A stretch of DNA of 64,000 nucleotides, from positions 467,073-531,072 of the forward strand of contig QKWP01000103.1 in assembly GCA_003550325.1 (NCBI GenBank), read 5' to 3'. This DNA is from Gigaspora rosea (Eukaryota > Glomeromycota > Glomeromycetes > Diversisporales > Gigasporaceae). A program made the translations under genes and the position numbers. Every line of letters begins with the position of its first letter. The first letter of the stretch is position 1. Below, piece after piece: positions 24,645-37,590 of the stretch. Below the pieces are notes generated by a model, which saw only the letters and a program-made list of their open reading frames with translations, did no database searches and was not told where the DNA came from.

Positions 24645-24942
24645 AAAATTTTTAGATCATGTGACTCTGTATAATTAATAATATAATTAATTTTAAATAA
24701 AACTTTTTTATTGAATAAATAAACAATAATGATAAATACAGTTATCCTTCCTACAATCATCTTCTATACAATCACAAATTCTATACAATCATATAATATT
24801 TTGATACCATTTGTTTTATTATTAAAAACCCTTCTATATAAGTTATTTGATTTGTTACGCTTTGTTATATCTAAATTTTTTATATATAAAATTATAAAAA
24901 AAACATATAAAATTACTATAAACTTTGAAGAAATAATGTTCT

Positions 24943-26116
24943 AAAGTCTACAGATTGACTTAAAATTTAATTTTTCAAAAATATAAAACAAAAAAAGGAG
25001 AAAGATAGTACAAAATCAAATTAAAATTTTGCTAATTTTGCACAAACTCAAAATTAGGGTTGCATCAGTCCAGTTCGGTCTTGTCTGGTCCCTAAAAGAA
25101 CCGTTATCATAGTGTTTATGGTCCCGGTCTGATCTGGTTCTTCAGTCCCATAACGGTTTTTTAATAATTACGTCAATCTTAATGCATAAGATTTTATTGG
25201 CCAAAAATGTCGTAATTATTTACTGTCAGATATAAACAAACATTATATGATCTATGTTTCACCTGATCAAGAAATTTGATTGGATAATGTGAATATTACA
25301 GATATATTTACAAGGACCGGTTCCAGGACCGGTCCTTTAATGGTCCCATGGTTCTTATCGGTCCCGGTCCTGGACCAGTCCTGGACTGGTCTTTTCAGGA
25401 CTGATACATCCCTACTAAAAATATAACTTTGCCAAAACCAAATATTTTCTAATTTAAAATAATAATATATATAAAATCATGTCCTGAACAACTTTACTTA
25501 GTCAACAGAAGTAGGTTACCTTGTAAGAAAAATGGGTTATCTATATATTAAAATTAAAATTTTGGGGTTTTTAATATAAACTGTTTTTTAATTAAATAAC
25601 CTACTTTGGGCCCTTAAGCAAAGTTGTTTAGCATATGATTCTACTTGATGTAAAGTTGTGAAATGTTTTCTCAGACCTTTTACTAAGTGAAAAATAGGGT
25701 TAAAGCTCATAAAAAATTGGTTTCTAAAAAATTTTTTAGAAAAAAATTTTTCTGAATTTTATACATTTTTCACTTAGTAAAAGGTTCAAAAAAGTGCATT
25801 ACAATCTTAAATTAAGTAAAATTATGTGCTAAACACTTTCTTTAATTAAAAAACAGGTTATATTAAAAATACAAAAATTTTAACTTTAGTAAACCATTTT
25901 TTTTACAAGGCAACCTACTTCTGTCACCTAAGTAAAGTTGTTTATTGCATGATTTTATATATATCATCATCTTAAAATTAGAAATTATTTGTTTTTGGCA
26001 AGTTATATTTGTTTTGTACAATATTAAAAATTTTAATCTGATTTTGTACTACCTTTTTCTCTTTTCCTTCTTCTATATTTCTGAAAAATTAAATTTTAAG
26101 TCAATATATAGACTTT
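24943..26116. repeat. Large palindrome (about 390-bp arms)
   Basis: Left arm from 24943 (aaagtctacagattgactta) is mirrored to 26116 (taagtcaatatatagacttt). Shared inner parts include gtagtacaaaatc, aacaactttacttag and acagaagtaggtt. The fold centre is near 25740. The left arm alone carries the MITE 25055-25414. Confidence 0.82.
25055..25414. mobile_element. hAT MITE in the palindrome's left arm
   Basis: Ends TAGGGTTGCATCAGTCC and TAGGGATGTATCAGTCC (reverse complement). Flanks CTCAAAAT (25047-25054) and CTAAAAAT (25415-25422). The right arm of the palindrome shows the uninterrupted site. GGTCC/GGACC repeats fill the ends. 360 bp. Confidence 0.85.
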
Positions 26117-27464
26117 AAAACTAGTATAGAAAATTAGTATTTTTAGAGTTCTTATTAGAACAGGACTCCAGACATCTCTAATATATGTCATATTTTTTAA
26201 CAATTGATTCAAATTTGATCTAAGATCCAAATTTGAATTTTAGCAAATTGAAGTTAATTTTAAAAAGGATCATAATTGAATATTTTATCAAATTACTAAA
26301 ATTTTATATGTTATATTTAATTTTTAGCAATTTTCACACATTTTGCAAAAATTATTGTAACAGTTAAGTTGCACTATGATAATCAATCTGGATATGACAA
26401 GTTTAATAGTTATATAAAGTAAAGTAATAATTAATTATAATTGGAAATAAATAAAAGTAGTTGTAGCATGTAATTGGGCTTAAGTATCAATAGCAACTTG
26501 GTACTTGCTCTGCATATGTATTATAGTTATTAATTATGATTGTATGTCGATAAACAAATAATTATGTAATGCAATTGCATGCAGTACAAATTAGTTGGTA
26601 ATTCATATAATAATTGTAGTTTATTGTACGCACGTGTCTTATGTAACAACCTGTGCTTTTTTCACTCATTTATTGGCACATGTTTAAAAATAACTAAATC
26701 GGAACACTTTCATAATTGATAAAATATTAAAGTGTACCGATTTAATTATTTATTTTTATTATTATTAAAGTTGTTTTCACATTTTAAAAATATTTGGACA
26801 TTCGCATCATTAGGTCTTTTTAAATTTTTATTGGTTAATGTCGGCATTATTTTGCTTTCGCTTTTTAAAATTGTCTTGAATAGAATATTAGAACTTCATT
26901 TCTTTAAATTCTTATTAAATAGAATTGCATTATTGTTGGATTTTTGTTAAATTTTTATTGGATCAGTCATACATTATTAGATCTTTGCTTGTATTTTTTA
27001 AAATTCTTTATTTATTGGTTTTTTTTTTAATTTTATTGTATAAGTCATACATTATTAGATATTTGCCTTTAATCTTTGCTTTCTTTAAATTCTTTATTAG
27101 ACAGATTTGTATTTTACTAAAATTCTTTTTTGGGCAGATTGCATGTTATAAAGTTTTTACTTTCTTTAAATTCTAATTATACTGAGTCATATGTTATTTT
27201 GTTTTACTTTCTTTATATAATTTTCACTGAACGAGGTTATGTTATTGAATTTTCGCTTTTTTTAAAAATTCTACTCATAGTTATGTTTTTGCTTTTAGAT
27301 TAGGTTTAGTCTTTTTTTTTAAAAAATAAAATTCTTGTAATTTTTTTATTTTATTAGGTTTATGCCTAAACTTTGATTTAGTTGTTTGATATTTTGCACG
27401 AAAGAATTTATAATTTAAATCATAGATGGATTTTTTTTATTTACGTTATTATATAATGCGTATA
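26117..27464. repeat. A+T-rich DNA with imperfect tandem repeats
   Basis: 26622-26760 holds fragments of the hairpin family at 12947-13160. 26780-27330 repeats the theme tttaaattctttattggatcagtcatacattattagat with a variable spacing of about 55-80 bp; open frames here (26732-26950, 26925-27176) are low-complexity Leu/Phe runs, not genes. Confidence 0.5.
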
Positions 27465-27634
27465 CAGTCGCACTCCTATATACACACTATCGGAACCGAT
27501 AAAAAGTTTTTTATATAGGAATGTGCTTATGTAGAGAGTAATTTTTATATGTTCAATAGTAGTTGGTTCAAGAAATAAAAGTGCTTATAAAGAAATGTGC
27601 TTATATAGGAGGTGCTTATATGGGAGTGCGACTG
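27465..27634. mobile_element. Mariner-type MITE, 170 bp
   Basis: CAGTCGCACTCCTATATA and CAGTCGCACTCCCATATA (reverse complement) between TA dinucleotides at 27463-27464 and 27635-27636. Confidence 0.85.
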
Positions 27635-27722
27635 TATTAATATTTCATGACAGTAATATTAAAATTGGCTTTTTATTGAAGTGAAGGTGACGTACAGGTT
27701 GTTATGTCAGACCAATACAATA

Positions 27723-28517
27723 AGGAAACCACTATTTACACCATGGTTTTTGCTATTTGCACCATGGATTTTGTGTAACAGTAGATTATCAATCAACCTT
27801 TTCTATTTGCACCATGGTAATATATGTTGCACCAATAAAAACTCACCTTTTTTTGTAGATTAACAGTTATTGGTGCTGTTAATGTCATGTAACATTACAC
27901 AAACCTTCTTTTGGTAGCCTAATCTAATGCGGGCCAACCCTAACCCTAAATTTATAATGCGGGCAAACTCTTACTCTAATTTTTTAAGGCCTTAACATAA
28001 TGCGGGCCAGATTTTGCAATTTTGTGTAACCTTGGGCTATATTCATGTTGCACCAATAAAAACTCACTTTTTTTGTAGATTAACAGTTATTGCCATTAAT
28101 GTTATGTAACATTACACAAGTCTTGTTTTGGTTACTTAATCTAGTAGGCCTGCTAACCTAATTTTATAATGCGGGCCAACCCTAACCCTAATTTTATAAT
28201 TCGGGCCAACCCTTACCCTAATTTTTTAAGGCCTTAAAAAATTAGGGTAAGGGTTGGCCGAATTATAAAATTAGGGTTAGAGTTGGCCCGCATTATAAAA
28301 TTAGGTTAGCAGGCCTACTAGATTACCAAAACAAGATTTGTATAACATTACACGACATTAACAGCGCGAAATAACCATTAATCTACAAAAAAAGGCGAGT
28401 TTTTATTGGTGCAACATATATTACTATGGTGCAAATAGAAAAGGTGATTGATGATCTACTGTTACATGAAATCCATGGTGCAAATAGCAAAAACCATGGT
28501 GTAAATAGCGATTCCCT
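27723..28517. mobile_element. Foldback element with telomere-like core, 795 bp
   Basis: Ends AGGAAACCACTATTTACACC and AGGGAATCGCTATTTACACC (reverse complement); ACAATA at 27717-27722 and 28518-28523. A near-perfect palindrome of about 190-bp arms turns at about 28228 (ttttttaaggccttaaaaaa). Both arms carry gcgggccaaccctaaccc units. Confidence 0.88.
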
Positions 28518-29034
28518 ACAATAATATAGTTATTATATAGGATTGTACAGTTCCGGACAGCATAAGATATCCAATTTTTATATATAAATACAAAATTGCT
28601 TATAATTTACAAACAAATGACTTTAAAAAAAATCTGTCTTACAAATTTGTTGCTTTTAGTCTAAACTACAATTCTGTAAGATGGATTTTTATTTTTATTA
28701 TAAATTTAAAAAGTTATTTGGGTCTAAAATTAATATGTAATCAAAAATTTGGCATTTAATATATAAAAAAATTGTTTTTATAGATTTTTAACCAATCAGA
28801 ATTTTTGTTACACAAAAAATAGCCAATCAGATTTGAGTATAAATCTCAAAATTTGGCGCTTTTAAAAAAAAATTGGATATCTTATGCTGGCCCGAACTGT
28901 ATAAATAACTAAATTTGTGTGAATTAACCCGTGTCACATGGCCTTTGGCCATATGCCCAGGTTAACTCGTGCAAATTTAGTTATTTTTTACAACCCATAC
29001 AATAACTATAACTAATATTATCTCTATAAGTTCT
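28518..29034. other. Intergenic DNA with a hairpin
   Basis: 28905-28987 folds (aataactaaatttgtg ... caaatttagttatt) with a ggcctttggcc centre. Otherwise nothing recognised. Confidence 0.45.
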
Positions 29035-29320
29035 TAATCAAATTTAATAAAATATTTTTTATTTGAATTCTAAGGATTTGTAGAATTAAAATAAAAAATT
29101 TTTCATCAAATTTGGTTAAGAACTTGTGAAGATATCTTTGATGAAAGTTCTTGTAAACAATTTCAACACAGCTTTTTTGTAATATGTTTTTTTGTTTTTT
29201 CAAAATAACTCACTATTTGGTAATAATTTATAAGAAATTTTACTTACTAACTAAAAAATTTTATAACAAGACTTGTAGCGCATCTTGGACTAATAGAATC
29301 TCAAATTTTATAAAAAAATA

Positions 29321-30924
29321 CAGTCAAACCTCCATAAATACAACACATAGGGACAAGTCTATATTGTGTATTTAGGGAGGTTTGCATTTAGAGAGAGCTA
29401 ATTAAATTGTAGCTTTAAAAATTAGATTATTAAGTTTGTATAACTTCTACCAAAACTGTATGGGATCTTTGCTTTAAAATAATCTTATGCAACTATATAG
29501 ATCTTATAGATAAAAATTAAAGTTTCTAGCTACCCAGTAATCCAATTCAAATAGATCTTTTTTTATTTTGTAAAACTTACTAAACTCTACAAAATAAAAA
29601 AGTTTATTTGAATTGGATTACTAGATAGCTAAAAATTTAATTTTTATTCATAAGATTTACATAGTTCTATAAGGTAAAAACCCCGTATAACCTATCTTAA
29701 ATACTTTTTTTTTTTTAGAGACAATGTGCCTTGACCTTGATTTTATTAGAGTTATAAAGACATAATATTTATTACAAAGATGAAGATACAACTAGCCACA
29801 CATGCACTTTTGGTGCCTAATTTAAGTAGTCCACCCAAAGGTTCTATACTAGCTGCCATACCTACAATTCAACTACAGGAATTGTCTATTTAAACCTTCT
29901 GATCCCTGCTTTTCTTATTACTACTCAACATACTGACGTATGCAGATATTGTGGGGCCCAACCCTTTTTAAATATCAAAGGCCTAAAGGCTACTTTACTT
30001 TTGCACCAAATGCCTACCGAATAACCTTCTGTGTCCTATTCCACTTTAGTAAATTTGGATTTAGTAACAAAGCTGCTTGCCCTTATTAGGTTCATTCTGA
30101 TTCCAGCCACCCACCTTCTTTTGGTAGTACTATCATAGATCATCACTATTACCTCCTAACTCTGGACTTGCCAAACGGGTTTCCATTTCTCCGGTTCCCT
30201 GAATTTTGCAGTATAACATTAACACTATTGCACCATAGCTTCTATTCAAGATAGTGGAACCAAGATAACAGGTTTTCTTTACCCAACCAATCTGAGCCAC
30301 ATTGTTACCAAACACAGACCTATTGTTCAAAGTGTCAACAGTGGAATTCGAACTGTCAAACTGCCGCTTGGGAGTGCACCTTGACAACTTCTCTAAGGCA
30401 CCACACCCTTACCTATCTTAAATACTAAAATTTGATTGGCTATATGCATTTAGAGAAGTTAGTATGATATAAAATGTTATTCAAGAGAATGTGCATTTAC
30501 AGAATATAGAATATATATTTAGTACTAATAACATCTTATGGAAAAGAAAAAATGTGCATTTAGGAAGATACCGTAGGTTTCCGAAAATAAGCTACCTCCA
30601 AAAGAAGCTACCCCCAGAATTTTCAGAAAAATTTTAAAGAAATCGTTAACAGTTGCTACATATAAAACTTTTTTCTACTATGTAAACTTTAAAAAGTCGA
30701 TTAAGTAAAGTTGTTCAGCATAATGAAATACACTTACAGTAAAAATTGCATGGCATTTGGACAACTTTTTATTAGTACGTTTTTCAATTTTTCGAAAAAT
30801 TTAACAATCTGAAAATAAGTTACCTCCATGATTTTTGTGTAACTTTTTGGCCAAAAAGGGTAGCTTAATTTCGGACAAATATGGTATTGTATTTATAGAA
30901 GTTGCATTTATAGAGGTCCAACTG
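29321..30924. mobile_element. Mariner-type element split by SINE copy 2
   Basis: CAGTCAAACCTCCATAAATA and CAGTTGGACCTCTATAAATG (reverse complement) between TA dinucleotides (29319-29320, 30925-30926). No transposase frame is recognisable. Confidence 0.82.
29706..30410 (-). mobile_element. tRNA-derived SINE copy 2, 705 bp
   Basis: Exact 16-bp direct duplications ACCTATCTTAAATACT lie at 29690-29705 and 30411-30426. The minus-strand reading starts with the tRNA-like head at 30410 (B-box-like GTTCGAATTC near 30342-30351) and ends in an A tail (T-run 29706-29716). It matches copy 1 throughout and holds the intact target site of the hAT transposon that disrupts copy 1. It is inserted in the mariner-type element 29321-30924. 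The 84-aa minus frame at 30133-30387 is not conserved as protein and is probably chance. Confidence 0.9.
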
Positions 30925-30945
30925 TATTAAAAACTTGTGAAGATA

Positions 30946-31141
30946 CAGTGAGACCCCTCTAAATGCACCCCTCAGGACCATAGTAAAAATTTTCAAAAAT
31001 GTGCACTTAGAGAGGTTGTGCATTTATAGAGAGCAAAATATATAGTGTTATTATAAGCTGGGACCAGACTATACCATGCATTTAAGGAGATTTTACATAG
31101 TGTGTGCATTTAGAGAGGGTGCATTTAGAGAGGTCTCTCTG
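30946..31141. mobile_element. Mariner-type MITE, 196 bp
   Basis: CAGTGAGACCCCTCTAAATG and CAGAGAGACCTCTCTAAATG (reverse complement), TA on both sides. Empty site seen at about 31495 (gaagatattaacattt). Confidence 0.85.
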
Positions 31142-33419
31142 TATTAACATTTTTGTAAATTTGAACATAAATGTTTTTGCAAGTTTTTTCTTAACTTCAA
31201 ATGCTTCCAAAAGTACTTTCTCAAATGTAACCTCCAAAATATAAATAAATAAGTTGATAGAATAGATATTTCGAGAATCTTCAGTTAGAATTTTATCAAA
31301 AACAGATTAATATTGACAAAGTTATCAATTTGCTTCCAGATTTAGAATTTTCTAAAATTTTCAATTTTGAAAAAGCACCATCACAAGCTAGATTTCACAA
31401 GTTCAAATAAAACAAGTTACTGTGCACTAAGTAAACTTTTAGAGCATACTATTAACTAATATAATCTCAATTTTCATTAAAAATATTAAAACTCGTGAAG
31501 ATATTAACATTTTTATAAATTTAGATACATACATTTTTGCAAGTTTTTTCCTAAACTTCAACTACTTCTGGAAGGACTTTCTAAAAATGAAACCTCTAAA
31601 ACTTAAGTAAGTTGATAGAATAGGTATTCAAGTCTTTAGTTAAAATTTTATCAAAAATGGATTAATATTAATAAAGATATTTAGATTTTTGTTTTGCAAC
31701 TAGATTCAAATTTTTCTTGTAAACAATTTTGGTATATGATATATGTTTTTGGAAATAAAAAAATCTTTTATCAAAGATATCTTTACAAGTTTTTGACCTA
31801 TCAATAAAATTTTTATTTTAATTCTACAATTATATAGAATTCAAATAAAAAAATTTTTATCAAATTTGGTCAAGAACTGTAGAGATATCTTTGATGAAAG
31901 ATCCTTTTATTTCCAAAAAGTATATTATAAAGAAGCTGTACTAAATGAAAAAAAGCTATTATAGAATAAATATTAACCAAATAACTTGAAATTTAGAAAG
32001 CAAAATTTTAATCTATTCTCTATTGATTTTATTAGTATGCAGTAACTTGTTTTATTTGAACTTGTAAAAATCTAGCCTGTGATGGTGATTTTTTGTTTTT
32101 ATCAAAATTAAAAATTTTAGAAAATTCTGAATCTGAAAGCAAATTAAAAAATCATCATAACTTTGTCAATATTAATTCATTTTTGATAAAATTTTAACAA
32201 ATATCTATTCTATCAAATTACAGTCAAATTTTGAAGTTTTCATTTTGAGAAAGTGCTTCCAAAAACATTTGAAGTTTAGGGAAAACTTGCAAAAATATAT
32301 ATGTCCAAATTTACAAAAATGTTAATATCTTTATGAGTTTTCAATATTTTTTCATGAAATTTGAGATTCTATTAGTCTATGATATGCATTACAACTCTTT
32401 TATAAATTTTTTTTAGTTGCCATAGTAATATTCTTGTAAATCATTGCAGTGGATTATTTTAAAAAGCAAAAAAACATATTACAATAAAGTGCATTGAAAT
32501 TGTTTACAGGAACTTTTATCCAAGACATCTTCAAAAGTTCTTGACCAAATATGATAAAATTTTTTTATTTAAATTCTATGAATCCATAGAATTCAAATAA
32601 AAAATTTTATAAATTTAATCAAATAAAAGTTTTTAAAAGTTAAAAATTTAAGTAACTAAATCGAATAGCAATTCTCTAATTTTATTAATAAAATAATATT
32701 ATTCCCAAAATTTTATTAATATTTGCTCTAATAGCACTTATTTATTACATAAAAATATATTATACTAGTATATTTACTTATATTTCTTAAAAATTTAAGA
32801 GAAGATATCTAATTTTTAATTTTTAATTGGAAAATTCAAAATTAAGTAAATATACCAGTAAAATATATTTTTAAATACTAAACAAATTTTTTTTAGAGCA
32901 CCTGAACCTAATAAATGTAATAATTTAAATTTTAGCAAATTACTATAAAAACTTAATGTAATAATTGAAATTTTAGCAAATTTACTTGATTTTAAAAATA
33001 GTAAAAATTTTAAAATTTGTGCAAATCAGTTATGATCTATATGAGAGATGTTCAGAATCTAGGGCTCTTATAATCCAAACTAAGGCTAGACTTTAGGCAA
33101 GTCTGAGTCCGGTTTGAATTTCGAACTGGACTCAAACTCAACCTATTTTACAACTCAGTCTGGTCTGAGTCTGAATATCAAACTTTTGGCTTGGTTTGAA
33201 TTCAGTTTGAGTTTGGTCTGAAAGTTTGAGTCCAGTCCAAAAATCTGAAACACAATTCAATGTACATAAAATAGTAAATATTTTTATAGTATTCTGTTCT
33301 AAGTAAATATTGCCCAGGTTTAGCGATGGGTTTCATGTGTGCACATAATCAGTATTGGAAATCTGTTTTGAAATTTATGTTCTTATGCGAACATATTTAT
33401 TTAATTTAATGTTATCAAA

Positions 33420-33610
33420 AATTTTATTATGTTCTCAAATAAAAAAAAAATTATCTCTCTTTTTTTTTCTCTCTCTCTATTTCTCTCTTTTTCTTTTTTT
33501 CTTTTCCTCTTTTTCTTTCTCTTTATCTCTCACTCTCTTTTTTACTTTCACTCTCTTTTTCTTGTACTTATTTCTCTTTATTATTCTTTCTTTTACATTT
33601 TTTAGTTAGT
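33420..33610 (+). repeat. Polypyrimidine low-complexity tract
   Basis: Almost only C and T (ctctctttttttttctctct...). The 84-aa frame across it is a Ser/Leu/Phe artefact. 33610-34700 is A+T-rich with nothing further recognised except ggacaattttggacaatt repeats at 34546-34590 that recur at 35490-35545. Confidence 0.8.
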
Positions 33611-34702
33611 CATTTTTTAATTTTATTTTTAATTAATAGATTTAAAAATTATTAATGATAAAATAATAAAAAATATTATTTAACTAAATATATAAACAAA
33701 TCTAAGTTATTTATAAAAATAAAACTATGACTTTATATATTTTTTTAAAAAAAAAAACAATTTAATATTTGAGGTTTTTTATATACTATTGGTTTGACCT
33801 AGATGGTATATTAGTTTTTAAATAAGCTATTAATATCTCTCAAATATTAAATAAATAAATATAGTAAATAAATTTATTATTCTTTTTCACTATAGAGAAT
33901 TTAGTGAATTTATTAATTCAAAAAATTTTTTACTATAAAGTTTTAAAACATAGCACTAAAATTCAATCTTATATTAACTTAAGATTTGTTAAATAATTTT
34001 CTTGTAAAATTTATATTATCATTATAGTGAGTTTAGCTATCTAAAAATTTATATTAAATATTAATATGATTGACATTCATATAATAATATTATATATATA
34101 TCAAAATTTATATGATAAAGTAGCTATGCAACTATATTGCATCAAAACTTCGAATAGATAAGCCAATAAATTATATTATTCTAATTTTTTTGTGATTTGA
34201 GAACAACTAAATGTTCTTTATTTCAACTAACAATTAAATATTTCTGTACTTAATTATTTTAAATTACTTTATTAATTAAAATAATTTTATATTACTTTAT
34301 ATAGAGAACATATTTTTCAAATTTAATGTTCTCAAAAAAAATTTAATAGAGAACATCTTAAATTTTGTAAATGTTCTCAAATTAAAAGTAATGTTCTCAT
34401 GAGAACATGATAATATAAGATTTTCAACACTGCACATAATTCCCTAATTATGTGCATAAATATGCATTAATGTACATGTTTCTGAATCATGCATATTTTA
34501 TCCCATTAAAATTTTATATAGGTACTAGCAGTGTTGTCATAAGACAGCTTTGGACAATAATTTGGACAATTTTGGACAATTTTGGACAATTAAATAAAGT
34601 AAAATTATTTAAAACTTTATTAAATAACCTATTTTAATTTTAACTAGAATGTGTTTAGTACTTAAAAAAATATATAGTTATATATTTTTTGGATAAATTT
34701 AT

Positions 34703-35484
34703 TAATTATTAGGACTTAATTAGGCATCGCACACTACAATGTGCTTGCATATCGCACCCCAATAATCTACCAATTAAATATAAAGATTAGGTATAATGTG
34801 AAAATATTCTTTGCATAACAAAATAAAGAAATTTTTCTAAAATTTGTAATATCAAAAAATTTCATCTACTTAACACCTTTCACGCTCTAACAAAAAAAAT
34901 TCCTTGCAAAATTTTGGTATATACCATCTACTCTAACTTCTAATACTAACTCTTACCCTTACTCTTACCCTTACTCTAAGCTTATATTAATTTAATTGAT
35001 GATCTGGATAAGATCTGCAGAATTACTATATTAGGACAATAGTAATTTTGGGGATAAGTACAATATAAACTTTTATTATATGCTGAAATCTTACAACTAC
35101 CACTATGGTAAGTGATTTTTTTATTAAGCTAATAGCTCAAGTCAATTAATTGAAAGTTGTAGAGCTCACTGAGATGCATCTAATAGTAGTTAGATCATTC
35201 AAATTGGCCTAGTTTATGCTAAGATATTACTAAAAAATGATCAGATAACTATATAAATTCCATATAAACAAGGTGGTTGTAAGATTTCAGCATATAATAA
35301 AAACATAGTAAATCTAGTGTAAATCCCCCCAAATTCAAATATAAAAATTCTGCAAATCTTATCTGGATCAGCAATTAAATTTTTGTTAAATATGTTACAC
35401 AGATCTACAAATTATGTTTACATATTGTGTGCGATGAATTAGCATATCGCAGGGTGCGTTGCATATATTTATCCTAATTATTAA
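34703..35484. mobile_element. Foldback element with degenerate telomere-like motif
   Basis: Ends (ttaattattagga ... gcatcgcacac) are inverted near 35440-35484; inner arms share attatatgctgaaatcttac in both orientations. 34950-34979 reads as cttacccttactcttaccct repeats. Confidence 0.7.
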
Positions 35485-35594
35485 AGCCTGGACAAGCTTT
35501 GGACAATCTTGGACATTTGAACAATTTTGGACATGGACAAGCCAAAAAGGCTTTAAACAGCCAAAACATACAATCCTGAGTATGGGTACTAGTA

Positions 35595-36512
35595 GTCTAT
35601 ATCATAAATTTAATGTATTTTAAATAAGAACATAATTTTAATATTTTGATTGTTTATTATATTATTTAATAGGTCGATATAAATAAATTACACTTTTACT
35701 TATACTGGCTTTTTAGTTTTTTGTAAGTATATAATATAATAATTATTATTATATTATATATATGAATACATAATTGTACAGTAAGCACTTATTTTATTTT
35801 TCTATTACATATTTTACACAGTATGGAATATAATAAAAAAAGCACTAGTTGAATGCTACATAACAAAAGGATTATTTTATACTATTATTGTTTCGAGCTA
35901 TTTTGAATTTACTTCAACTCTGAATAGAAATGTGTTCTTTCTCGATTTTCACAGATCATAAGACCATAGAATAATTACTTATTAATAATTACATTTATAT
36001 TTGCAATGATCTTTTTTATTGATATTTATAAAGACAATTCTTTTATTGTTTCATCTTTTTTTTATACACTTTATTGAGCAAGGATATGACTTGTAACTCG
36101 TGAAATTCATTATAATAAATATTTAAATACTAAAAAATTCTGATCTTTAGTGTAACTCAGAATTCAATAGAAGAACTGCTTATGACTAAACAAGATATGA
36201 ATAACTTGGGAATGCAAGTTTGTTATATTAAAAATTTATGAAATAACCTGTACTACTAACAGGCTAAGCATAACAGTTATGAAAAAACCTAAAAAAGATA
36301 AGTTTGTTTTTTTTAAAAAAAAATTTAGTAATTATCTTTCATCTTCTTATTAGATTCAGGTTAGACAAGACATCCAACCAGATTTCTGCTGTTGCTAAAA
36401 AACAAATGCTGATGTGTTCTATGCAAATATTATTAATTATATTGTTAAAATATATATAAATATTCAAATATATTCCTTTAATGTATGAAAAGTTAGTATT
36501 TAATATAGGCCA
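35595..36512 (+). repeat. Interspersed repeat D, copy 1
   Basis: Matches 60634-61475 in the same orientation (shared catcataaatttaatgtatt, cttatactggcttt, gttctttctcgatttt, aataacttgg). Continues after an inserted foldback (36513-37590) to about 38585, where aaattttgttaaaggttaca matches 61665. Function unknown. Confidence 0.72.
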
Positions 36513-37590
36513 GTGCAAAAATATAAATATACCAAAACTAAAAGTCAATTTTTTATATATAAAAGTTTAACAATTTTAACTATTTATTTATAATTTTTTT
36601 ATATCTAATAAAGAAAGCTCTAGGCTACTTTTTGATATAATTTTTATTATCTTTTTATAGTTTGTTTGTTGTGTTATAAATTTTTTAAAAAAATAAATTT
36701 TTTAAAAAAAAAGCAAAAAAAAAAGTTTTTTTTTAAAAAAACATTATTTTTGCTATCAAAATGCAACTTTATAAATTTATATTAAGCAAGTGCATTGCCA
36801 CATATATGCTAAATATATAGTTAAAATTTTAGCTTAATTGGATCAGTAGTTGTTAATATATAAAATAAAAACTAATTTATATCATAAGGTTGTACAGTGG
36901 TTGTACATATTACTTTATATTAAATTTATATGTAGTAATAATTATTAAATTTTAAAAATTTGTATTTTAATAACTATTAATTCAATTAAGCTAAAATTTT
37001 AACTATATATTTAGCATATATATAACAATACTCTTGTACAATAGTTAAAAAAGTTAATAAAAAAAAAAAGTAAATATGCCATTTATAATTTTTCTTAATA
37101 AAATATTTTATTTTCTATATAAAATAATCAAATAAAAGCTAAACCTATAAAGTTATATAATTATAACAAAAATAATATTTTTTAAAAGAACCATTTTTGC
37201 TTGTTTTTTTTTTTAAAAAAATTAAAATTAAAAATAATTATTATACAATTAAATGTCTATAAAAAGATAATAAAAATTATATCAAAAGATAGTTAAGAAC
37301 TTGTTTTATTTAGTATGAAAAAATTATAAATAGATAATTAAGATTAAAAAACTTTTATATGTAGACAAAATTAAAGTTTTAATTTTAGTATATTTATATT
37401 TTTGTAATAAACAAATTGAAAAAATAAAAAATTAACAAAATGTTTTTAAAAATAAAAATTTTTAATAAAATTTATATTTAAATATTTTCAGAACCTATAT
37501 AATAAATAAAATTATTTAAAAATTTATATTAATTATTAAAAAAATTTTTTTATTATGAATAGATTGGTGTATCTACATTTTTGCACTAGA
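36513..37590. mobile_element. Foldback element inserted in repeat D copy 1
   Basis: CAGTGCAAAAATATAAATAT at the left is inverted at the right (TACATTTTTGCACTAG). Arms of about 250-350 bp (shared taattttttatatc, gataataaaaatt). The interruption is absent from repeat D copy 2. Flanks TAGGC and TAGAC. Confidence 0.72.

Larger units (their letters stand above)
29035..32640. repeat. Inverted and direct repeat cluster hosting three insertions
   Basis: The block at 29035-29320 plus 31142-31430 is inverted at about 32040-32640 (shared tgaagatatctttgatgaaa-type sequence, aaacaagttactg). 31450-31690 is a further direct copy of part of it and shows empty sites for the mariner-type elements. 31740-31920 is its own palindrome. 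Confidence 0.7.

Noticed and set aside
26732-27176. Two overlapping Leu/Phe-rich frames that look like membrane proteins
   Set aside because: They come from T-rich imperfect tandem repeats; no start context or conserved motif.
33355-33609. 84-aa plus-strand open frame
   Set aside because: It is mostly polypyrimidine low complexity (Leu/Phe/Ser runs).
36339-36548. 69-aa minus-strand frame
   Set aside because: It crosses the border of an inserted foldback element and is broken in the second copy of repeat D.
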